This document shows positions 26,901 to 38,900 of a stretch of 64,000 bases of DNA, in pieces. Source of the DNA: Mesocentrotus franciscanus (Eukaryota > Echinodermata > Echinoidea > Camarodonta > Strongylocentrotidae); the NCBI GenBank assembly GCA_037976565.1, contig CP137674.1, forward strand, positions 3,282,762 to 3,346,761, read 5' to 3'. Made by a program: the position numbers and the translations under genes. Each line of letters begins with the position of its first letter. Position 1 is the stretch's first letter. Below the pieces are notes generated by a model that saw nothing but the letters and a program-made list of their open reading frames with translations, did not search any database and was not told the DNA's origin.

Positions 26901-29900
26901 GGCGAGGCTTCCATTCAGTTTCCCACTTTTGCTGGTAAAAGTCCTTTTTCTCATTGAATTTTTGCTTGTATTCATCAAAGATTACCTTGTACTCAGCGAT
27001 CTTCTCCTCGAGCTGCTCTCGGAATTCTTGGAGTGTAGTTTGGAATAGCTCAATCTTTTCATCGATCAAAGGCTTTTCAGTTGATAGTAATCATTCATCG
27101 CCTGGGAGATATTGTTATACCTCTCTGTCAGGTTTACACGCATCTCTTGCAGGGTGCTGTTGAGCAGTAACATCTTATCCTGGATAGACAGAAGGACAAA
27201 AAGTGAACAAGGAACTCTCGTTAATACATTATTTATCAGGTTTGATATTGAATATGGGTCTGTGAACTTAATTAGTACAAACATTTATTTCTATCCCTGT
27301 TCGATGTTATTCTCAGTTATGTGCAATATTCAATGTATAGAGATTTTATCATGTACAAGGAGTAGCAAATGCGGGAACTCACGCCTCAGGGCAACAGTGT
27401 TGCATATCACTTTTCATGCATCGTGACGCACTTGCTGTTCCTTCTCCTTGTACATGTTGTGTTCATATTCTTATTATGTATTTGTTTCTTGTCATTGTAT
27501 TGTATGTGCTTTCTCATAGATGGTGAAATAAAAAATTTAATAAATAAATAATAATAATAAGCCCAATAACAGTTTATAAGCTTATCATTAACATTCCAAA
27601 AGTTGACAATACCTTGATGAACTGGATCTGGCTGTTGCTCAGTTTGGGCAGTGTCCTGAAGCTGGTCCAGTTGAATGGATGAGAGATGTTCATGGCAAAG
27701 CTGTGGTCATCAAGACGGCCAATGGAGTTGAGCGTATCCCTGATCAGTGTGCGGGTACGGTTAATAGCCTGCTTAGTAAGAATGCTGGTATTGTTGATGG
27801 CCTGGCCAGTGAAGAGGCGAGTCTGGTTAAGGGCATACTGGGTCATGATGAGGGTCTGGTTTAGGGCATAGCGGGTCATGACTTTACTGCGGTTGTAGGC
27901 CATTTCAGTCAGGACACGGGTGCGGTTGAGTGCAATCATGGTCAAATTGATGGTCCTTTCAACTGGCTTAATGGCCGCAATGTAAGCACAGGCCTTTGAT
28001 GGGAACTGATCCACTTCGTAGTAGCGAATGGCCCATCCTGCGAATAATAAGAAAGAAATGGTCTTTGATATACATTCTGATTGCAAGTACATGTATAAAC
28101 ATGACGAAAGATGATATAATTAGCAAATGTATCACTTAAAGTGATAAGTATATCAAAAGTATTAATCTTTAAGGAAACTGAAATTTTACAACTAAAGAGG
28201 TAAAAAGAGACTATCCTTTACTTGAAAATGAGAATGAGGAGTTGAGATGTTTATTTGATAGGAATACTGATATCATACCTGCCATAGTATTGTTGACATA
28301 TGTCACATATTCCATGGTGAAGTCCTTGGCAGGTCCCTGGATGTACGTTACAATGGTGTTAGTCATGTTGCGGGCATAAATGATTGTCTTCGCCGTCATA
28401 TTCTTAGCCTGGTAGATTGAATTCTTGGTCAGGTTCCTGGCCAGAAGAGCATACTCCCTGGAGAGATTGAGAAGTCGAGTTTCATCCCTGATGTAGATGA
28501 CCAGATTGATGCTCCTGTTGCGTATCATATAGATGGTTTCATTGGCAACCTTCAGACTCCTGACAATCAGATCTTTGGTGTTGTTCAGGTACATCTTCAT
28601 TTTGGCAATGCTCTCTTCCGATGTTAGATTCCTCCATGCTTCTATGGCTTGGGCTTGGACAATAACGAGGGTCTCGTTGGCTTTGTTCATCAGAATGACC
28701 GATGTCCTGTTAAGGAAGCACATCGTCTCGTTGATGGTAACCCTCCATGGCTGGGAGCGGGTGCGGTTAAGGAAGACAATGAGGTCCCTGGCAGTTTGGT
28801 TCAGGATTGGAAGAACAACCTCTCTTAGGGTGGTGTTAGATACAATCAAGACATCATAGAAAGTCTTGTTTACCATCACCAGAGATGTGTTGGCCCATGT
28901 CAACGTCTTGCTGGCATAGAATTTGGTCAAGTTTGAAGCCACAAGAATCTTTCCATAGGAAAAGTTGCCAACCTATATTTGAAGAAAAGAGTATATAAAC
29001 AAATTGGTATACATGTAGATATAAAATAAAGTGGCACAATTATATCAAATGTAATTTGATTTTGTTGTTCAGAGAGGTCATGGGATTATTGAAAAATTCA
29101 TTAAAGGTACTATGTCCCATTTGCAGGCCAACAAAAATGAAAAGGTTAAATTCCAACGGCATTTGAAAGACAATACTAATTTAGAACTTCCTTAAAAAAA
29201 GGGGGGCTTGAAAATGTCTTTAAGTGGGAAAATAACGACTATTAGTTGTCGAATCGACTTAGCTATAGAGCCAGTAAGTAATAGTCTGATTTTTCAGACC
29301 ATTGTACCGAATGGTCTTTATGCTGCGCAAAGATTCAATCAGTTTAATTTTGGCCATTTGGGTTATTGATGTAGACAAATGCTCATGTACCTTTACAGCT
29401 CATTTTATGTATGTTATTACCAAAAAGCCAGTCAGTCACTCAATAGTGTATGGCAGTGAAGTCTAGCAAGTAAACAGGTTTCCTTGCATAATTTGAATAT
29501 TAGGACACTGCTAACGTTTAAATTTCACAGATAGGACATACATGACATATTCATAATTCCTGCAAAGTTCTACAGAATTTGATGTTGGCTGCAAAAGGGA
29601 TATAGTAAAGGATTATTTTTAATTTCTTTTACAATTTTAATACACAATTTTATATTGATCAAAGTAATTTAAATTCTTTCCTTATTCTTTTCTTGTTTAC
29701 AAAGTTGTCCAATTGTAACACATAACTATTATTTATTGAAACAGGTACACATATCTAGTAACTCACCTCAAAGACGGTCATATCCAGGTATTTCACAGGA
29801 TACTTGTTGAGCAGACTTGTTCGGTCCTTGATGCTCATCTTTGCATTTTCAACAAGATTCTCTACAAGTTGTCGGATGTATGCATTGAGGTCTTCACTGA

Positions 29901-32900
29901 GTTCAAAGATGGTCTTTTCCATTGACCTCATTGGTAGTTCATTGATCAGTGAGTATTCATCTTTGGCTGCAAAGATTATGGCTTCAACTGTCTTGTTGAT
30001 ACCCATCTTGGTAGCGTCCAGGAATTTTCCAGACTTCCTCATGATGATTGGCCTCCATGTCTGCCATTTATCCTGAGCCTTGATCTTGTAGGTGATAAAT
30101 TTGTCTTTTCCAAGCACGTACATATCCTGAGCTTTCTGTCTGTAGATGATGTACAACTCTGTGGCATTCTCCTTCAGTTCTCCATAGAGGCGTGTCATGT
30201 TGGCTTTCACTTCATTGTAGAACATTGTAAGATTGACTTTCAGTTCCTCAAGCTTTACCTTCATTTCATCAATTTTCTGGATGGTTTCTTGCTTGTACTG
30301 AGGGTATCTTTCGATGTGGTATTCTGCTGTTTCCATCAAGAAAGCCTCGGTCTGGGCAGGGAGTTGACGAACACGTTCTCTCAAGTTGGCAGCACGAACC
30401 TTCATCATTTCAACCTTCTGCATCATGATCTCACGATAAGGTTGCACATGAGGTTCAAGGAACTCGATTGTCATGTTGATGTATTTGTCAGTGATGTTGC
30501 GAACCTGCAGAGTGTAGTTGAAGAGAGCTTGCCTGGCATAGCAAGTGTAGTTGCGGATGGTCTCATTGACAATTGGAGCATACTTCTGATAGTACAAGGT
30601 AACATTTCCTTTGGCCATGTTGTAATACATGATTGCTCTTTCCTTTGCAATCTTGCTCTTTTCAAGTACAAGCACTTTGTATTTCTTCATTGCCTTCATG
30701 ACCACAGGAGTATACGTCTTCCTGAAAGCCATTACTTTGTCAATTGCAATTCGAGTACACCTTGGTGAGGTTGGCCACTTGCATACTGTATGCCTTTGTG
30801 AGGTTGGCTACCTCCTTGCTGTAAACCTTAGTGAAGTTGACTGCCATCTTGCTGTAGAGGACTGTAAGATTCATGGTCATGTTGACAGGAGGCTGAACAA
30901 TTTGATAGATGGTCCTGTTGAAGTAGCAGAGTGGAAGCATATTGGCAGGATGAGTTTCGTTCTTGGAGATAGCGATGATCTGGGTAATTACCTCATCAAG
31001 CTGTACCTTCCTCTTCATGTACTCGTTGCCCATGCGAACAATAATTTCGTCATATTGTTCCTTCCTCTTCATGTATTCATTGACGATCTTCTCAATTATC
31101 TGATCAACATCAATGTTGTATCTTTCTCTGATGTAATCAGCAGCAATGACCTTCATATCCATCAGACGCTGCTTGAGCTCTTCAAGTGATCTTGGGCGAG
31201 CATCCCACTGTTCCTTCAGAACTGTCTTGATTAGGTCAGCCTTTGTCTTGACAAAGAGTGTTACAGCCTTGGTCAGGTTTGCTACCTTTTCTTTGGTGAT
31301 GTTGAAGACGAGCTTCAGATCTCCCTTGATGACATCAACATAGACATATTCATGGAGGGTAGAATTCCACTCTTTTAGCATTTCAGTGGCCTGCTTGATG
31401 GTCTCATTCAAGTAGGTCTTGTTGACATAGCGGAAAGTGGTTTGGTTCAGCAGTTCAAGACCGTTGATCATGTTGTCTTTCATATCTATTGCCAGATCCT
31501 TTGTCTCCTCTATACTGGTCTTGTTAATGATGTCAATGACATTGCGTGGTCTGATGCGGATGACCTTACGCATAAGCTCCTGGACCTGGGCATCATCTTG
31601 GTAATCAATGAAGATGGACGTTGCAATTGCATCAGTGGTGGTGCTGTTTAGGTAGTAGCGGATGAAGTTCTTGATCTTTGTGATTTGTGCTTTGATTTCT
31701 GCCTTGACTGTTTCCTTGTCCAGAGAAGCAATGTTCATCTTCATCTCATTAATCTTTTCTCCAATGTTTACTTTGAGTGTAGCCATTCTTTCTTTGATCT
31801 CACCAATCTTCACTTTCAATTCCTCAATCTTCTCCTGGAACTTGGGAACATTGAATCTGGTCTGGATATAGTTGACAAGAATCTCAACTCTAGCTTCATA
31901 CTGGATAAGCTCCTTGAAGTCAGCTACAGCAGCTACAGCCTTCTCGGTTAGGTTTGCCTTGAGTTCCTCCAGGTAATTCTTAGCTCTGGTCTTGATTGCA
32001 TCTCGATTCTCCAACACCCACGTGATTTGTTGACGGCGCTCTTCATACTTGATGAGGGTCTTGATGTTTTCCATGGTTTCTCTGGGATGAGTGATGTTGT
32101 ATCGGAGCTTAGTGTATAGTTCCCTGAGTGTAGCATTAAGCCTGGTTACTTCTTCATTCAACTTTGTCAGGTTGACATACCTGCTGATGAATTCCCGAGG
32201 GTTGTTACGGGCAAAGGTGATGGTCTCATTGAGTTTCTGCATCTGTGTGCAGAATGTCTGGTTCAAGCTCTCAAGCTGGGTGTAGAAGGTCTGGTTCAGT
32301 TTCTTCAACTGGATGAAAAGAGTTTCATTCAGTTTCAGAACCTGGTTGAAGAAAGTCTGGTTGAACTGTGAGAATGTGGTACTGAGAGTCTCATTAGCCA
32401 ACATCATGGTGTAGCGCATGAAACACTTGGTGCAGTTGGTCATCCTCCTGGTATGTGTGAGGGTACGGTTAGCAACTTCCATGAACCTGTTGATGGTGCT
32501 GTTGGCGATGGTGATGGTACGGTTGAAGGTACTGTTGATGGCTCCAACAGTGATGTCCACAATCTCTGCAACTGTCTCTGGGTTCCAGCTGAAGTTGCTG
32601 TAGATCACATTACTCTCATTCAATTTCAGCAGCCATGTGATGTCATTGACTGTCTTGAAGTTGTCCTTCTGTGAAAACATAAAAGTGCAGTAAATATTGA
32701 GTTGAATGTTCATTTATGTCTCTTCGTCAATAATATACTAATATGCATCAATAAATACTAATCGTCATTTGCTATAATCAAGCATGCAGCGTTGAGTGTA
32801 ATTTGAAACATTAGATCTTCATATGTCGCACATACTATAAAAAGCCTATACTACATGCATTTTACCTTTTTTAATGTTAAAAAATTATATACATGTATAT

Positions 32901-35900
32901 TACAATTTTAATATTGACTAATATTGTAGAATGACTGGATTTCCCCAAGTTCCTTCCATTATTTGAGCTTGAATATAATATACTGCTAGTGGTCAATACA
33001 TGAAAATGGTTTAAAACTCACCAATAGTTCATGCTCAATGTAGAAAGTCAAGCTGTCCCCAAATGTGTTGAGATTCGCTCGAGCAGAAATCAGACCAATA
33101 GATGGAAGCTTGATGGTAGCTACTAGATTCTCATAATTGAGGCGCTGATTGAAGACAACAGTTCCCTTAGGGTTGGCCCAGGTGATGTTGAAGAGCTGGG
33201 ACATGTCTTTCAGTGTTGTCAGATCTAGTCCATTCTTGACAGCAAGGTTATTCATAGGATCAACCCAGAGGAATACAAATCGATGACCGATGTAGGAATA
33301 CTCGATACCCTTGAAACCTTTGAACACAACTGAGTTTTGGAGAGTGCTATTGACAAAGCGGGATTCCACATTTGCATATGAATCGATAAGAGCCTTTTCG
33401 AAAGACATGATTCCAGCCATATTTGTGATATTGAATTTAGAGATTCCTGCAGCTCTGATAAGTGGAGAGGTAAGATTTCCAACAACCATTGCAGATATTT
33501 CTCCATAGTGTGTAATGTTAGTGAAGTCAATGAAATTCAGTTGGCCACTGAAATGGGCATCATTGAATGGTGTAAGAACAGTGAGCATTACTTTGGATTT
33601 GGCAGCATCAAAATTGAGAAGGTTGCGGGAATTGTTCATCTGATATTCAAACACGGCACTGCTGTTTAGCCATCTGCTGATAACATTACTGTACATGCGG
33701 CTTGTTGCACTGTCAAAACTGAGAAGGGAACGAGAATTGTTCATCTGAGACTCAAACAAGGCACTGCTGTTAAGCCATTTGCTCTTGATATTACCATTCA
33801 TGCGGCCTGTCACTTGTTCAAAGTTGAAAAGGCTGTAGTGGTTCTTAATAGAGTAAATGGTTTCAGCCATAGCGGTCATTGGCTTGCTGGTGAAGCGTGC
33901 TTCTGATGTCATGTTGAACAGATCAAAGCTGGTAAGATTACGTACATTCTTCACTTCAACAATGCCAAGAGCCTTTCCTGTAGCAAATCTAGTTGTCAGT
34001 GATCCAGCAGAATGAGCCACAAGCTTTTCAAATTTGCAGAAACATGAAGAGTCAGTAAGTGTGTAGTCTGCCACAAATGATGAGTTAAACAGTTTGTTGT
34101 TTAGGACAGATTCAGCAGATGCTGCAACCCGAGAGAAATGGAAAAGTGATTCAAATTCCTCAAGAGAGTAGTCGGCCATTGTGGTAGAATTGACAAGTTT
34201 ACTGTTGAAGTTGGTTACAAAGCTTCCATTAACACGATCAAAGGTCATGGGTCCTCTGAAGTTGTTCATCTCCATGCCAGTCTTGCCTTCAATGCTTGCT
34301 AGTCTAGATGTGAAGGAAACAACAGCGGAACTGTTGACACGGTCAAAAGTGAAGATACATTGGAAGTTTGTGAACTCAATTCCTGCCTCTGTTGTCAGAT
34401 TTGCCAAGATAGACTTGATTGTAGTGTATCCACCAATTTTGACATCAGCAAATCTGAAAAGCCTCTCAGAACCATGCATCTGCATGATACCTCTTGATGA
34501 AGAGTTGACAAATCGGCTGGCTACATTAAATTCAGCAGATGATTCAGCAGAATCAAAGGTTGTAATGTTTTCAAAGTTGGTCAGGATTGAGTCAGCATTG
34601 CCAGTCATGTTGATCTTTGATGTCAGAAAAGAGAACTGGCCCTTCATAGCTGCATTTCCAAACTTGAACAGATTTGTGGAATCGGTGACCTGAGCAGAGC
34701 TTGAAGCTTTGATTTCCCTTGTAAATGGGGTGTTGATGGTGATAGCAGAAGACACATTAGCAAGTTGAACCTTGAAGAGTCCAGCACCAGCATTTGCAAT
34801 CAGACTAGATTGAGTGGTGGTATTCAAGAATCTGCTGGTCATGACTGATGAGGTAGAACCAGTTATACTGTCATACTTCATGAAACCTGCCATGTTCTGG
34901 ACATCGAAGTTGGTAACACCTTCCATCTTGATAGGCCAAGAAGAGAAGTTTCCTTCAGTAGATATGACCATTTCTTCATAGTTCAGGGGCCCGGCTTGGT
35001 TGTTGATGTGGGCATTGATACTGGTGTACAGGGATGAGATGATGCTTGAAAAGTTGGATGATGCACTGCCTTCCATTCGAGTATGTAAGGATACCAGCCA
35101 TGTTGTCCAGCCTGAATTGTGAAAGAACATTCCATCGTGCAATCCTTGAATTGATGTCATTAGCAGCAGACATTTCATACTTTCCAAACGTTGTGACATT
35201 CTTCCAGTTTTCCATTTCAACATCAAATACAGAACCAGTCTTGATGATAGGTGTGCTGACATTGAAGTTGGTTGAAAATACATTTGCTACAAATGTTAGG
35301 GGACCTGCAATATCACGGACAGACCACATGGCACCAGTGTCGACCTTTGCAATGCGGGATGTGATGCCAAACATGCTGTTAGTAGTGGCATTTGATGCTT
35401 TGAAAAAACCGTTTGAACCAATGACAAAGTTGGTAGAGTTGGAAGTCATTACGATCAAGGGACTGGTGAATTCATTTTGTCCAGAAATTGCCAATTGGTC
35501 AAAATTCAGGAGAGATCGGACACCAGAAAAGCTAGAATCCATGTTCATGGTCCAGTTGGTCCACTTGGTGAGAACAGCAGTCTTTGACATTCCAGTAATG
35601 GAGTCAAATTTGTTAATCTTCTCAAAGCCTTGAAGAGCCAGCCCACCATTGTAGGAAGCAAATGTTGTTGTCAGAGGAGTAACGGTGAAGATATTGGAGG
35701 TCGTCATGTTCATAAGCTCAAAGTTAAAGAGACTCTGGAAGTTTTTCAATTCAAGCAGACCACCAACAATCATTTGGGTGACAGGGTATTAACTTCATGA
35801 GAAATGGTGCCATTGATTCTTGTAAAGTCAAAAATACCTCTCATGTTGTCAACTTCAACTCCATGGAAACCTGCGATGTTGAGCATTCTGTTATTCACTC

Positions 35901-38900
35901 CATATTCAATCTTGGCAATGCTGCTGGTGTATGTGAATGGTGCAGTCATATCAATGATTCTACCTTCATAAGATCCAGAAACATTCAGCTTAGACGTTGT
36001 AAGGTTTCCAATGACTACAGTTTCTGCAAGAGGATACTGGAACCAACCTGCCATGTCTTGGACCTTGTGCATTTGATGGTAGGATGTCTTCAGTGGGAAT
36101 GTGTTGAAAGTTGCAATAACTTCTGCAGATGCTGAGTCAAACTGGTTGACATTCCTAAAGTTCTTTAGAGAGATCATCTCTGTCAGGCTGGAATTGACAT
36201 AGTAACTGTTTGCCGCCATGACAAATGAATGAGCAATGGAATCAAAGTTGACAAATGATCGCACTCCGTTAAAGCTTACTTCATTCTGGATTGATGTGGA
36301 AACATTGAAGACCTTGGACGTAAAGTTCACACCTGATGAGATGGAATCAAAGTTGAGGAGAGATCTGTGATTGGTAATGTCCATACCTCCAGTCATTGAT
36401 GAGTTCATTAGACGACTGGTGAAAGATGACAAAGATTCAACTGCCACTTTAGCAACCTGAGTAAATGAACGCACATTTTGTACAAGCAATGTGGTGTTGG
36501 TGTTTCCCCTAGCAAAGCAGGATTCAATATTGCCTGATACATGTCCGGTAATTCCATCAAAGTAGGAAATATTCTGGAAATCTGTGAAGGCAATAAGATT
36601 GTCCATAGTGGCGTTCAGAAGAGCTGTCTTTACAAACCAGATCTGCTTTCCTGTGACACTGTCGAAGTCAAAGAGCCGGCGGAATCCATTCATCAAGAGT
36701 GTGTTGTTGGCTGTAACATTCAGAAGGCGAGAAGACAGAACATAGTTGGATGAGCCATCTAGAGTTGTGAAAGATACATCAGAATTCTCAAGATTCATCT
36801 GGGTTTCATATGTGCTGTTGACAAACCTGCTAGTAATATTATTGCTAAGATGAGTTGTCAATTGGCTGAACACCAGAGGGCCATTCATATCCCGAAGAAC
36901 CATGCCAGAGCTGTGACTGCCATTGATGAACTTGTTGAGGAGATTAGCTTCTAAGCTGCTACTGACCTCATCAAATTGAGAAATGCTGCTAAAGCCCTTC
37001 AGCTGAGATTGACCCTGAGCATTCCAATTGACCATCTTGCTCCTGATGTCATGGGAAGCCTTGACAAGGACCTTGTTGAATTTGAAGAGCTTTCGGAAGG
37101 TTTCAAAACTTACTGAGCTGTTAAGTGAAGACTCGATCATAGGAGACTGAAGCTTGTATGTCAGAATACCTGTCATCTCATTGAAAAAGGTGGGTGCAGA
37201 CATTTCATCGATGTTGAAGTTGCCAATGACATCAAAAGATCCCAACCTTGATGTCATGGATGTGTTGTGATTTGCCACCATGTTCAAAACCTCATGGAAG
37301 TCACCATTGGATGAAGAGCGTGTGCTGAATCTTATGAGAGGAGAGTTGACCTCAGTATAGTGCAAAGCTGCCAAATCAAAAGGAGTATCTGGTTTGGAGA
37401 TGGTCACATTAACTGATGTTAGGGTGTTCATACGAAGTCCTGTCCTTATTGATACATCTCCCTCAGTCTTCAGGGTTATCTCACGATCCTCAATAAGCAG
37501 AGAGTGATTAAGACCAGCTGAGATGTTCAGTCGCTTCTGTTCAGCAGCAAACGACAGCTTCTGGTCAAAGAGGCTTTGGCTCAAAAAGATGTAATGTGAA
37601 GCTGACATGTTAGCAATGATTGGACTAGACATGTTAGCACTTTGACGTAAGGTGATGGTTGATGAAGTAACGTTGAAAATGAACTTGTTCAAAACCAGAT
37701 CCTTGACACTGCTGAAGTCCCTGCGGAAGGTCTTGTTAAGGATATCCCGCACGATCATGGGTACAAGACGTGGACGCATCTCAGTGACTGGGCCGTCAAC
37801 AACCAAACTGTTTGAAACATTGGTTGAGAATAGCTGATGGAGGTATGACCAATACATGGAAACAGCAGAAGGCCTTACAGACAAGTTACCTGTAGAAAGT
37901 GAGAAGATAACAGAAAAAATATTTAATAGTTACAATACCTAGAACCTTTTTGGAAATAATTTCATAAATACCACTCTAATTAACATCACTTTCTTGTCAT
38001 GCCTCTTGAAAATTGAAGAAGAGACATACTTTAAGTTATGTTTGAGGATATGTTGTGAACACTATCAAACAAGTTGTTGAAAGAGACATGTTTAATCGTA
38101 TAGATCTGAATAAAGCAAACCAATAACTTGACCAAAGAGAATAAATTTACATTGTCCATTTATGATGGCGAGATTTAAGTAATTTGCTGTTTGGTACTGT
38201 TGACTTACTGATTTCAGTAAAATCGAGGAGATCATAGACACTGCTATCCTGACTATTTTCATAGAAGAATTGCAGTCCATTCTCACAGGAGTACAGGGCT
38301 GTGTAGTTCTGGAAATAAACCATTGAAGGTGTTGCGATGTCCATAACCCAGTTTGCTGAAGGCTTCTTCCATCCTGCACCAATACTGTTGGAAACAGTAA
38401 CTTGAGGTTTGCTGTAACGAGTGTCGTAGAGGGTGTATGTATGGTCCAATGTGGATGTGCCAGACTCCATATCAATCATAAGATGAAGAAAGTTGACATT
38501 GTTCATCTACATTAAAATTGGATTAAAAGAGGACAAATCAAGATTCAGGCCTATAGTGGAAAAGAAAAGTTCATACTATGATTTCGTCTGAAGCAATCTT
38601 TTACTTACAGCTTGTTGACATTTCATTTGTCTAAGCTTTACCAAAGCTTTTCAAGGATTATTGAATAATAATAATTTGAAGAAAGAAAAGAATCTGAACC
38701 TAAAAGAAAGTACTTTGTATATCATGTCTTTGGAAACAGAAAGGCATGTACTTGTATACGTTACTTAATGCACTTGTGGCTCTGAACAGAGGATATTTAC
38801 CTTAAGCAGAGGGATTGGTGTAGTCAGTTCCAGGGAGTAGTCCTTCTGGTTGCTGATTGTAGCATTCTCAAGTCGGAGATCAAAGTCGTATGTCAGGTGT

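Noticed and set aside
26350..27048. Long plus-strand open frame (232 codons) opposite exon 24
   Set aside because: It is the complement of a K/E/L-rich coding exon. The leucine- and phenylalanine-rich translation is a compositional shadow with no splice or start support.
30629..31189. Plus-strand open frame of 186 codons opposite exon 21
   Set aside because: Antisense shadow of the helical repeat exon. The minus frame carries the conserved sequon pattern and splice phases.
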